Source: Brevibacterium sediminis (GTDB lineage Bacteria > Actinomycetota > Actinomycetes > Actinomycetales > Brevibacteriaceae). Taken from it: 64,000 nt of DNA. Of this stretch, positions 7,974-15,553 are shown one piece after another (the stretch's first letter is position 1; every line of letters starts with the position of its first letter). The notes under the pieces were generated by a model. The model had not been told where the DNA came from. It saw nothing but the letters and a program-made list of their open reading frames with translations, and did not search any database. Where the stretch lies: NCBI RefSeq assembly GCF_013623905.1, contig NZ_JABKDD010000005.1, positions 124,001 through 188,000 on the forward strand. The letters run 5' to 3'. A program made the position numbers and the translations under genes.

Positions 7974-8954
7974 TCAGCGGTTGTACTTCGGCTGGGAACC
8001 GCGGATTGCGGCGGTGGCGTCATCGACGGCGGTGAGCACATCGGCCGGCAGCGGGCCTTTGGCGATCGCGGCGATATTGCCCTCGAGCTGGGAGACGCGG
8101 CTGGCTCCGAGCAGCAGGGCGGAGATTCCGGGTGCCTCGGCGACCCAGCGCAGGGCGAGCTCGGCCTGCGGGATCCCGGAATCGTCGGCGACGGCGGCAA
8201 AGGCCTCGACCGAGGCGAGGACGGAGTCGGAGAGGTAGCGCTGCGAGTACATCTCTGCCAGCACGGATCCCGAGAAACGGTCCCCCGTTCCGTCGGTCGA
8301 CGGGCGGCGGGCGAGCAGGCCCCCGGCCAGCGGGTTGTAGGCCATCGTTGCGATGCCGTGGGACTGTCCGCATTCGAGCCATTCGTCCTCGATCCGGCGG
8401 GCCAGGACGCTGTAGACGTTCTGCGCCACGACGGGGCTTGGAGCGCCCGCGCGCTCGGCGGCGGCGATGACGTCGACTGCCTGCCAGGCGGCGAAGTTCG
8501 AGATGCCCAGCGCGGTGATCTTGCCTTCGGCGCGCAGGGCGGCGATGGTCTCGAGCGTCTCGTCGAGCGAGGCCGCACGGTCGGGCTGGTGGAGATAGAA
8601 GAGGTCGATCGATTCGACGTCGAGGCGTCGCAGCGATCCTTCGACGCTCGCGCGCAGGCCGGCTGCGGACAGTGGCGAATGCTCGCCGGCGTCGGCGTGG
8701 GGCATTCCTGCCTTCGTCGCGAGCACGATCCGGTCGCGGTGCTTCTTCACCAGCGGCGAGATCAGGCTCTCGGTCGTCGACTTCGCATATCCGTTGGCGG
8801 TGTCGATGCCGGTGATCCCGGCCGCAACGGCCGCTTCGAAGACCTCGTGCGCTGCCGCTTCGGTCACCGTGTCGCCGAAGGTCATCGTGCCGAGCACCAG
8901 CCGGGACAGGGGGACGGAGACTCCGTCGAGCGTGATGGTCGAGTCTGTGGTCAA
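7974..8954 (-). CDS. aldo/keto reductase
   Basis: NADPH-dependent oxidoreductase of 326 residues with the AKR tetrad Asp51, Tyr56, Lys81 and His122 (DTANGY, TKAG, YLHQPD) and the C-terminal LLLGASRVSQL cofactor loop. It probably reduces or oxidises a sugar-derived aldehyde. The start is an unusual TTG: GAGGAG lies 6 nt before it and no nearer ATG gives the conserved N-terminus. It is first in a two-gene unit with the DapA-like gene and divergent from the kinase-PdxA gene. The 140-bp space between them holds the DeoR-type sites. Confidence 0.9.
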   Translation of the reverse strand: MTTDSTITLDGVSVPLSRLVLGTMTFGDTVTEAAAHEVFEAAVAAGITGIDTANGYAKSTTESLISPLVKKHRDRIVLATKAGMPHADAGEHSPLSAAGLRASVEGSLRRLDVESIDLFYLHQPDRAASLDETLETIAALRAEGKITALGISNFAAWQAVDVIAAAERAGAPSPVVAQNVYSVLARRIEDEWLECGQSHGIATMAYNPLAGGLLARRPSTDGTGDRFSGSVLAEMYSQRYLSDSVLASVEAFAAVADDSGIPQAELALRWVAEAPGISALLLGASRVSQLEGNIAAIAKGPLPADVLTAVDDATAAIRGSQPKYNR

Positions 8955-9007
8955 GGGAGTCTCCTCGTTGAGTGGGGCAGATCGTCAATACACTGATCTT
9001 CCCATTT

Positions 9008-9044
9008 GTGCGTGGATCGTGCAACGACTTGCGCATTTCGCGCA
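9008..9044. promoter_or_regulatory. candidate DeoR operators in the reductase/kinase divergent promoter
   Basis: A strong site, TTGCGCATTTCGCGCA, lies at 9029-9044. A weaker copy, GTGCGTGGATCGTGCA, is at 9008-9023, 21 bp earlier. The spacing matches the pair at 3011-3048. The sites are 54 bp upstream of the reductase start and 50 bp upstream of the kinase start and could repress both directions. Confidence 0.6.
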
Positions 9045-9094
9045 CACATGTCAGTGTAGAGGGTGTTCAGTCGGACCGGACGCAAAGGAGTGCC

Positions 9095-11611
9095 ATGTCA
9101 GCAGGCGAATCCGGTGTCCTGGTCATCGCCGACGATCTCAGCGGAGCCGCCGAGGTCGCCGCCACGCTCGATCCGGGTACCCCGATCGTTCTCACCCCGT
9201 CGAGTGCAGAGTCCGCGACCGGCTCAGATGACGCCATCGCCGAGGCGAACGCCGGCGCAGAATCCGATCGACCCTTCGCCGAGGCGGCCCACACCGATCC
9301 CCGGGACCTTGTCGTCGATCTCGACTGCCGTTATCTGCCGGCCGAGTCGGCCGGCGCCCGCACTTCGGCTGCGCTTCACGACTTCGGCTCGTCCCGCGCC
9401 ACACTCATCAAGGTCGATTCCCTGCTGCGCGGCAACATCCGCGCCGCGCTCGCTGCGGCCGTCGGCCACGCGAGCGGCCCCGTGATCTTCGCTCCGGCGC
9501 TTCCGCAGCAGAGCCGCACGGTCATCGGCGGAGTGCCCTTCGACAACGGAATTCGGCTGAGCAGCACCCGCGCCTGGAGCCTCGAGGACGGCAGCGCACC
9601 GGAGTTGCTTTCGGATCTGTGCCCCGTCCCCGCCCGCCATTTGGACCTCGACGAACTGCGATCGCTGCCCGGCACCAATGCTGCCGACGTCTTCGACGAC
9701 GCTGACAGGCTCGACGACGCTGACAGCCGCGACGCCGCTGTCAGTTCGGACGCCGCTGACAGCCGCGACGCCCCTGCCAGTTCGGAAGCCAGTGTCGACG
9801 TCTCGAATGTCGGCGTCGGCGGCGATCGCCTCATCACCGCCGACGCCGAGACGATGGAGGATCTCACCCGTATCGTCGCTCTCGCCGAGGCGACCTCGGC
9901 CATCCTCGTCGGCACTTCCGCGCTCGCGCGCGCCTTGGCCGAGCGTCGACGAGCCGGACTCACTGCGCCAAGCGACGCATCTGCCCTGGCCGATGCGGGT
10001 GACACAGCAGCTGAACGGCCCGACCCCTCATCATTTCCGCGCACGCCCACACGGGTCCTCACTCTGCTCGGCACCGCAGCGGAGAGGATCGAGACGCAGA
10101 TCGCACACCTGCGTGACCACTCGGACACTCGTGTGCTCGACTTTCCCGCCACAGAGGTAGCCGCGTGGGCCGACGATCCGCACAGTCTCGACGATTCCGC
10201 CGCACGCGTACGCGCGGCGCTGGCCGAGTCCCACCTCGTCGTCCGACTCACCGACACGGGAGCCTCCGTCGACCCTCGGCCGCTGCCAGGGCTCCTCGCC
10301 GAACTCACCACCCGTGCACTGTCCGGATTCGGTCCCATCGCCCTCGCAGCCGCCGGCGGCGAGACGGCACGAGCCGTGTTCGACCGCCTCGGCGTGCACC
10401 GGATCGAAACGATCCGCGAAATCCACCCGGGGGCGGTGCTGTCCACGGTCGGAACCGCCTCGGCGAGCATTGCCGACGACGTCGACCTCGCCTCCGTCGT
10501 CACCCGGCCCGGCGGCCAGGGCGGACCCGATTCCCTCACCCTCATCCACGCGGCTCTGAGCACCGGTGAGCCCACCACGACCACCGCGGCCACCGTCGCG
10601 AACCACGAAGGAGAGTCAATGAACGCGCTTCCCACAGTCGCAGTGACCATGGGCGACGGGGCCGGCGTCGGCCCCGAGATCTGCATCGCCGCCTGCCTCG
10701 ACCCCTCGGTGCTCGCCGTCGCCGCGCCCGTCGTCATCGGGGATGCCGCGCGACTCGAACAGGCCGCGCAGGTGCTCGGCACCGCGGTCGAGATCCGCCG
10801 CGTCGACTCCCCCGCCGAGGCCGAACACGTGCCCGGAGTCATCAACGTCATCGACCTCGCCCTCCTCCCGGCCGACCTGCCCTGGGGCGAACTCTCCCCC
10901 GTCGCCGGAGACGCCGCGTTCCGCTACATCGAACGCGCCGCGCAGCTGGCCATGTCCGGTGAGGTGCAGGCGATCTGCACGGCGCCGCTCAACAAGGAGG
11001 CCCTCCACTCCGCCGGGCACAAGTACCCCGGGCACACCGAGATGCTCGCTGCCCTCACCGGCACCGAGGAAGTCTCGATGATGCTCTCCTCCCCCAAGCT
11101 GCGCGTCATCCACGTGACCACCCACATCGGACTCATCGATGCCGTGGCGAAGATCCAGCCCGGCCTCGTTGAACGCACCGTCCGCCGCGGCCACGATGCA
11201 CTCGTCCGGGCCGGACTGGAACGACCGCACATCGGGGTGTGCGCGATCAACCCGCACGCCGGTGAGAACGGGCTCTTCGGCTACGGCGAAGAGGAGGAGA
11301 AGATCACTCCGGCGATCACGAAGCTGCGGGCCGACGGCATCGACGCCGTCGGGCCCCTGTCTGCCGACACCGCCTTCTTCCTCGCCGGGCGCGGCGACTA
11401 CGACCTCATCGTCGCGATGTACCACGATCAGGGCCATGGACCGATCAAGGTCCTCGGCATCGATGCCGGCGTCAACATCACCGTCGGCCTGCCGGTCATC
11501 CGCACCTCGGTCGATCACGGCACCGCGTTCGACATCGCCGGCACCGGCAAGGTCGACACCGAGTCGATGAGCGAGGCGATGCGTCAGGCTGCGGCTCTCG
11601 CCGTCGTCTGA
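9095..11611 (+). CDS. four-carbon acid-sugar kinase fused to PdxA-type dehydrogenase
   Basis: One uninterrupted 838-codon frame. Residues 1-508 are a DUF1537-family (OtnK/DtnK-like) sugar-acid kinase: N-terminal VIADDLSGAAE, and a glycine-rich nucleotide region in the C-terminal half. Residues 509-838 are a PdxA-like 4-phosphate dehydrogenase: TMGDGAGVGPEI, HVTTHIGL, NPHAGENGLFG and MYHDQGHGPIKVLG with the metal-binding histidines. In the known D-threonate route these two enzymes act in sequence, giving a 4-phosphate and then dihydroxyacetone phosphate plus CO2. The start ATG 9095 has AAAGGAG 4 nt upstream. Five 18-bp repeats (9698-9787) add an Asp/Ala/Ser-rich loop to the kinase. An internal SD and ATG at 10619 may also release free PdxA. 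A sequencing error at the junction is possible but would have to preserve the frame. Confidence 0.9.
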   Translation: MSAGESGVLVIADDLSGAAEVAATLDPGTPIVLTPSSAESATGSDDAIAEANAGAESDRPFAEAAHTDPRDLVVDLDCRYLPAESAGARTSAALHDFGSSRATLIKVDSLLRGNIRAALAAAVGHASGPVIFAPALPQQSRTVIGGVPFDNGIRLSSTRAWSLEDGSAPELLSDLCPVPARHLDLDELRSLPGTNAADVFDDADRLDDADSRDAAVSSDAADSRDAPASSEASVDVSNVGVGGDRLITADAETMEDLTRIVALAEATSAILVGTSALARALAERRRAGLTAPSDASALADAGDTAAERPDPSSFPRTPTRVLTLLGTAAERIETQIAHLRDHSDTRVLDFPATEVAAWADDPHSLDDSAARVRAALAESHLVVRLTDTGASVDPRPLPGLLAELTTRALSGFGPIALAAAGGETARAVFDRLGVHRIETIREIHPGAVLSTVGTASASIADDVDLASVVTRPGGQGGPDSLTLIHAALSTGEPTTTTAATVANHEGESMNALPTVAVTMGDGAGVGPEICIAACLDPSVLAVAAPVVIGDAARLEQAAQVLGTAVEIRRVDSPAEAEHVPGVINVIDLALLPADLPWGELSPVAGDAAFRYIERAAQLAMSGEVQAICTAPLNKEALHSAGHKYPGHTEMLAALTGTEEVSMMLSSPKLRVIHVTTHIGLIDAVAKIQPGLVERTVRRGHDALVRAGLERPHIGVCAINPHAGENGLFGYGEEEEKITPAITKLRADGIDAVGPLSADTAFFLAGRGDYDLIVAMYHDQGHGPIKVLGIDAGVNITVGLPVIRTSVDHGTAFDIAGTGKVDTESMSEAMRQAAALAVV
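9698..9787 (+). repeat. five 18-bp tandem repeats inside the kinase
   Basis: Units start at 9698, 9716, 9734, 9752 and 9770 and vary around GACGCTGACAGCCGCGAC. They encode the six-residue steps DADRLD, DADSRD, AAVSSD, AADSRD and APASSE, a hydrophilic loop between the two kinase lobes that is probably flexible. The 18-bp step preserves the frame. Confidence 0.75.
10605..11611 (+). other. internal translation start for the PdxA-type part
   Basis: At the domain boundary a good Shine-Dalgarno sequence (GAAGGAGAG, about 10608-10616) stands a few bases before ATG 10619, in frame with the upstream kinase. Starting there gives a 330-residue protein, the normal length of PdxA. The fused frame may therefore give both a fusion and a free dehydrogenase, or it is a recent loss of a stop codon between two cistrons. 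The protein resembles PdxA2 of threonate catabolism by context; vitamin B6 synthesis is less likely. Confidence 0.6.
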
Positions 11612-11714
11612 GCTCGGAAGGTCATCCGGCCGAGGCGAGGTGCGGTCCGCACAACGGAACACCGTGCCAGCGCCAAGGAGGTAGTGCGATCCGCGCGTCA
11701 CCGTTGTCTGAGTT

Positions 11715-11730
11715 CTGCGCGGTTCGCGCG
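11715..11730. promoter_or_regulatory. candidate autoregulatory DeoR operator
   Basis: CTGCGCGGTTCGCGCG matches the TTGCGCA-N3-CRCGCA motif of the region with changes at the last base of each half. It lies 47 bp before the DeoR start codon. Autoregulation would be typical for the family. Confidence 0.45.
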
Positions 11731-11777
11731 ATAATCCGCGATACAGTGGCGATCAACGGCAATCCGACAGGAGAGAC

Positions 11778-12563
11778 ATGAACGCAGGCGAACGTCGCGA
11801 GGAGATCCTTCAGCTGGCGCGCACCCAAGGTGAGATGAGTGTCGAGACTCTGTCGGAGATGCTCGGAGTCACCGCGTCGACGATCCGCCGGGATCTGGCG
11901 AAGCTCACCGATTCCGGCGAATTGGCCCGCACCTACGGCGGTGTCCTCGCTGTGCCCACCGAGGCGGAGACCACGCTGGCTGAACGGTCGCACGAAGCCC
12001 CCGAGGTCAAACGCGCGATCGGTTCCTGGTGTGCCAAGCAGGTGCCGGCGGGCTCGCATGTGCTCCTCGACGCAGGCACGACAACCGCGCAAGTTGCGCG
12101 CGGACTGCGCGAGACGTCCCCGCTGTCGGTCGTGTCGACCGGGTTGACATCGCTGCAGCAGATGGCTGATCTCCAGGGGGTCGAGTTCACCCTTCTCGGC
12201 GGCAGATATCGTCCCGTCAGCCAGGGCTTCATCGGCCCCATCACCGAGGCGGGGCTGGAGAAGTTCACGTTCGACTTCGCCTTCCTCGGTGCCGATGCCG
12301 TCACCGCTGAGGACGGTGTGTGCGAAGCCCTGCCCGAACAGGTCCGCCTCAAGGAACTGATGAGCCGCCGCGCCACCCACGTCTTCGTCGTCGCGCACGC
12401 TGAGAAGCTCGGCCAGCGGCCCTTCCATGCCTGGGCCGACCTCGGCAGCGGATGGACGCTCGTCACCGACGATTCGGCCGATCCGGCGCAGATCACACCG
12501 TTCGAAGAGCGCGGAATCGCCGTCGTCCGTGTCGACCAGATGGGCAATGCCGTACAGAACTGA
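11778..12563 (+). CDS. DeoR/GlpR-family transcriptional regulator
   Basis: 261-residue repressor: an N-terminal helix-turn-helix (residues 5-55, with VTASTIRRDLAKLTDSGELARTYGG, the DeoR signature) followed by the sugar-phosphate-sensing domain with LDAGTTTAQVA near residue 97 and FLGADAV near 172. These proteins usually respond to a phosphorylated sugar intermediate, here perhaps the product of the adjacent kinase. The ATG has CAGGAGAG 3 nt upstream. It follows the kinase-PdxA gene by 166 bp and carries its own motif copy. I infer that it controls the units with TTGCGCA-N3-CRCGCA sites from 3.0 to 15.5 kb. Confidence 0.93.
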   Translation: MNAGERREEILQLARTQGEMSVETLSEMLGVTASTIRRDLAKLTDSGELARTYGGVLAVPTEAETTLAERSHEAPEVKRAIGSWCAKQVPAGSHVLLDAGTTTAQVARGLRETSPLSVVSTGLTSLQQMADLQGVEFTLLGGRYRPVSQGFIGPITEAGLEKFTFDFAFLGADAVTAEDGVCEALPEQVRLKELMSRRATHVFVVAHAEKLGQRPFHAWADLGSGWTLVTDDSADPAQITPFEERGIAVVRVDQMGNAVQN

Positions 12564-12594
12564 CGGCACGCGAGCATATAGAAGCCCCGGGGGC

Positions 12595-13761
12595 TCAGCC
12601 CCAGAGTTTGCAGTCGGTGTGGACCTGGTCCTCGACTCCGGAGATCCACGCTTCGTCGAAGACGACGTGCCGGATCGCCCGTCGGGAGCCGTAGGCGTAG
12701 ACGACGTGGATGAGCCCGTCGGCATCGACGATGCCGTGCGGGTACTCCTGACGGCGATTGCTGCGTAGGTTGCCGTCACCGGAGAACCCGTCACCGGGCT
12801 CGATGACTCGACGCACCGGCCAGGTGCGGCCCTCATCGTTCGACACTGCGATGACGATCCGCATCCGTTCGTACGGCCAGACCACCTCGCCGGGTTCCGT
12901 GGCGACCTGGTGTTCGTTCGAGACGAGAGCGAGCATGCCCGAGGGCAGACGGAAGGCGCTGATACCGGCATTGTTGTTCGGCACCTCGGTGGCCTCGGGC
13001 ACCGACCAGGTCTCTCCTCCGTCGTCGGATCGGCTGAGGTAGACCCAGTCGGCGAAGCGTGAGCGGAAGAGGCTGACGAGGCGTCCCGGTTCGAGCTCGA
13101 CGATGTTCGGGTGGACCCGACCGACTGCCTCGGGGAACTCGACTTGTCTCCAGATCGATCCCTGATCCGTGGAGATCTGGACGACCGGTTGGTCGGAGCC
13201 GTTTTTCGAATCGTCGTCGAGGCACAGCCACTGAGTGTGCACCCACGTCCCGTCCTCAAGGACCTGGATGGGCTGCCGGCAGAACGTCCCCTCCCGGTCG
13301 AAGAGCGTCTCCGGTTCGCTCCAGCTCACTCCGTCGGCCGAACGGATCACTTTGACCACGGAGGTGTGCTGGAGGTTGAAGGTCTCGGGGACCCCGGACT
13401 GTCGCGACAGCTGGGAAGTATAGACGAGCCAGATCGTCCCGTCGGGGGAGGCGAAGAGACCGGGGTTCTGATCAGATCGGATCTCATCGTGGGTCACCGC
13501 CGCCGAGGCGGTCCACCGTCCCGTATCGACGTCGAATCGGGAGACGAGGATGTCGATGTCCTTGTTTCCCTCATCGCTGCCGCCGAACCAGGCGGCCAGG
13601 AGTCCGCCGCCGGGCAGGGACAGGATCGACGGCGCGTGGTTCGAGCGCCGATCGGTCGGGATCACCGCGGCCGCGGAACCGTCGTCCTCGAAGAAGCGGA
13701 GCCGGCCGTCAGCCGACGGTGCGGGAACTCGTTCGAGTGCGGGCTGGGACAGCAGTGTCAT
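12595..13761 (-). CDS. sialidase-family (BNR repeat) protein, cytoplasmic
   Basis: 388-residue six-bladed propeller of the exo-alpha-sialidase type. Asp-box-like turns are visible (SADGVSWSEP, STDQGSIW, SDDGGETWSVP, SNDEGRTWP), and Arg and Tyr residues of the kind found in sialidase active sites occur (RSNHAPSIL, YPHG). There is no signal peptide, so it acts on something already inside the cell, perhaps as a sugar-acid hydrolase or lyase. I chose ATG 13761 because GGAGGAG lies 7 nt before it; the upstream ATG 13776 overlaps that SD. It is transcribed after the second Nramp-like gene across a 128-bp gap holding two 36-bp repeats. True sialidase activity is unproven. Confidence 0.85.
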   Translation of the reverse strand: MTLLSQPALERVPAPSADGRLRFFEDDGSAAAVIPTDRRSNHAPSILSLPGGGLLAAWFGGSDEGNKDIDILVSRFDVDTGRWTASAAVTHDEIRSDQNPGLFASPDGTIWLVYTSQLSRQSGVPETFNLQHTSVVKVIRSADGVSWSEPETLFDREGTFCRQPIQVLEDGTWVHTQWLCLDDDSKNGSDQPVVQISTDQGSIWRQVEFPEAVGRVHPNIVELEPGRLVSLFRSRFADWVYLSRSDDGGETWSVPEATEVPNNNAGISAFRLPSGMLALVSNEHQVATEPGEVVWPYERMRIVIAVSNDEGRTWPVRRVIEPGDGFSGDGNLRSNRRQEYPHGIVDADGLIHVVYAYGSRRAIRHVVFDEAWISGVEDQVHTDCKLWG

Positions 13762-13800
13762 GGGTGTCTCCTCCATGTCGTGGCAGTGAAATCAAGGTAC

Positions 13801-13870
13801 GTAAGAGTGGGTCGCCTCGGCGGGATCGTTCGCACGGCAGCCGTGGGCCGCCTCGGCGAGGGAATCCCCG
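13801..13870 (-). repeat. two 36-bp repeat units between the Nramp-like and sialidase-like genes
   Basis: Read on the minus strand, CCTCGCCGAGGCGGCCCAC recurs 36 bp later as a variant ending GCGACCCAC; the conserved CGCCTCGG cores sit at 13813 and 13849. Between them is the perfect dyad CACGGC-A-GCCGTG (13833-13845). The array begins about 20 nt behind the Nramp-like stop codon, in transcription direction. It could act as a processing or attenuation hairpin inside the operon. Confidence 0.6.
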
Positions 13871-13889
13871 AACCGACGGTCCGGACTCA

Positions 13890-15263
13890 TCATCCGAACA
13901 CGGTCTGGAACATCGCGGGGATCTGCATGGCGATCTGGACGCCGACGACGATGGCGATGATGCCGAGGAGAAGCAGCAGTCCGGTCTGCCATTTCCGATT
14001 GACCGCGTAGGAGTGCATGTGCTTCTTCCGCGAGGTCAGCAGCAGGATGCACACGACGATGATCGGGAGGCTGAGCACGGTGGAGATCGCGGTGCCGACG
14101 ATGTTGAGCGAGATGAGATCCGGGGCGCCGGGGATCGTCGAGGCCAGGGGCAGGACGATGAAGACGATCGCCTGGATCCACCGGAAGGCGGGGTTCTCCT
14201 CGTCGCGGCCGAGGAACTTTCGCATCGACGGCACGGTGTGGTTGATGCCGTTGATGGCCAGCTGCGAGAAACCGCGCGACTGCGGCGGGAAGCTCGTCAT
14301 CGCGGCGAAGAAGATGCACATCCACAGCAGATACGGACCGACCGGGCCGACGGCGACCGAGAGCATGTGGGAGAGGTCGAATTCGTCGGCGATGGAGAAG
14401 CCGGGGTGGGCGGCACTGAATTCGGCGGCGACGATCCAGAACAGCAGGTTGATGATGAGCAACGGGGCCATGCCGGCGATGAGGTCGAACTGCTGAATCC
14501 TCCGGTACTTCGGTCCGACCCAGCCCTTGTCGCGCATGAACCCGGAATAGAGCAGGTTGGGCATATTGCCGGCGATCGTGCCGATGGTCGCCGAGGCGAT
14601 GACGATGGGGGCGAATGCCGAGGTGTTCTGCTCCTTCGGGATTTCGAAGGCCATGCCCTGGACGAAGCCGGCGATGTCGAAGGTGCCGATCTTGATGAGC
14701 GCGTAGACGAAGGCGATGATCATCGCGACCGAGGCGAAACGGGCGAAGTACTCGAGGACGACGAACTGCTTGCGCAGCATGACCAGCGACAGGGTGAGAG
14801 CGACGATGATGATCGCGCAGAAGAACCGGCCCCAAGAGCCGCCCCACTCACCGCCGGTGAGTTCGTGGAGGCCGACAGCAGCGGCGAGGAGGAAGGTGGC
14901 CTGGGTGATGAAGCCGGCGATGAGGACGACCGCGGCCATGATCCCCGGCAGCACCGGCGACAGGCGGGCGAATCCGTCGAGGATCTGCGTGTCTCCGTGC
15001 TTGTTCATCAGCGTGTACTTCGCGATGGACGAGATGATGAACGTGCGGGCGACGAGCGAGAGGATGAGCGTCCACAGCAGCGCATACCCGTAGGAGGCAC
15101 CCGAGACAGAGGAGCTGACGAGGTCGCCGGTGCCCAGGAAGGACATGGCCAGCACGAGACCGGGCCCGACCGAGGTGACGAGGCCGAGACCGCGCGGCAG
15201 CGGATTCTGCGCGGGCATCGAAGAGACAGAGCTGCGTTTCACGCTATGGACGTCGGCGGCCAT
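13890..15263 (-). CDS. Nramp-superfamily transporter without the metal motif (B)
   Basis: 457-residue membrane protein with about 11 hydrophobic segments, paralogous to the gene at 3160. Helix 1 reads GPGLVLAMSFLGTGDLVSS, so DPGN is replaced by GTGD; helix 6 reads IGTIAGNMPNLLYSGFM, closer to the classical pattern but without the MPH histidine. The ATG has GGGAG 7 nt upstream. It is the first gene of a unit with the sialidase-like protein, and a DeoR-type site lies at 15373-15388, 110 bp upstream. Two diverged Nramp-like paralogs in one regulon suggest uptake of two related organic acids, or uptake and export. Metal transport cannot be excluded without assay. Confidence 0.85.
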   Translation of the reverse strand: MAADVHSVKRSSVSSMPAQNPLPRGLGLVTSVGPGLVLAMSFLGTGDLVSSSVSGASYGYALLWTLILSLVARTFIISSIAKYTLMNKHGDTQILDGFARLSPVLPGIMAAVVLIAGFITQATFLLAAAVGLHELTGGEWGGSWGRFFCAIIIVALTLSLVMLRKQFVVLEYFARFASVAMIIAFVYALIKIGTFDIAGFVQGMAFEIPKEQNTSAFAPIVIASATIGTIAGNMPNLLYSGFMRDKGWVGPKYRRIQQFDLIAGMAPLLIINLLFWIVAAEFSAAHPGFSIADEFDLSHMLSVAVGPVGPYLLWMCIFFAAMTSFPPQSRGFSQLAINGINHTVPSMRKFLGRDEENPAFRWIQAIVFIVLPLASTIPGAPDLISLNIVGTAISTVLSLPIIVVCILLLTSRKKHMHSYAVNRKWQTGLLLLLGIIAIVVGVQIAMQIPAMFQTVFG

Positions 15264-15372
15264 GGCTGCACTCCCATGTGTAGATGGACAACTGGGTGAT
15301 CGCCCGGCGATTGATGCAGCGGTGGAGGCGCGTCATCATCGTGCGCGATCTTCGTAAAGACTAGCCCATTCA

Positions 15373-15388
15373 TGCGTGTTGTGCGCAA
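15373..15388. promoter_or_regulatory. candidate DeoR operator, Nramp-like B promoter
   Basis: Read on the minus strand the site is TTGCGCACAACACGCA, a full match to TTGCGCA-N3-CRCGCA. Towards the TauE-type gene there are two further partial copies, TTGCGCA at 15423-15429 and ACGCGCAGTCTGCGCC at 15447-15462. The 290-bp space 15264-15553 thus serves two divergent units and holds no gene. Confidence 0.55.
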
Positions 15389-15553
15389 GTGTTTTCGCGA
15401 AGAAGATGGTGAGTTGTTCGGTTTGCGCATAGAATAGGTGCTCAAAACGCGCAGTCTGCGCCGCACGGCCATTGTTGTGAGCGGCGAGTGCCGTCTGACC
15501 GGAGGCCCGCAGATGTCTGACCGTGGCGCCCACAGCGGAGGAATGAGGAATCG

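Noticed and set aside
13719-15299. 526-codon plus-strand frame opposite Nramp-like B
   Set aside because: Shadow frame rich in Arg, Asp and Gly. The minus-strand gene has the hydrophobic profile and motifs of a transporter.
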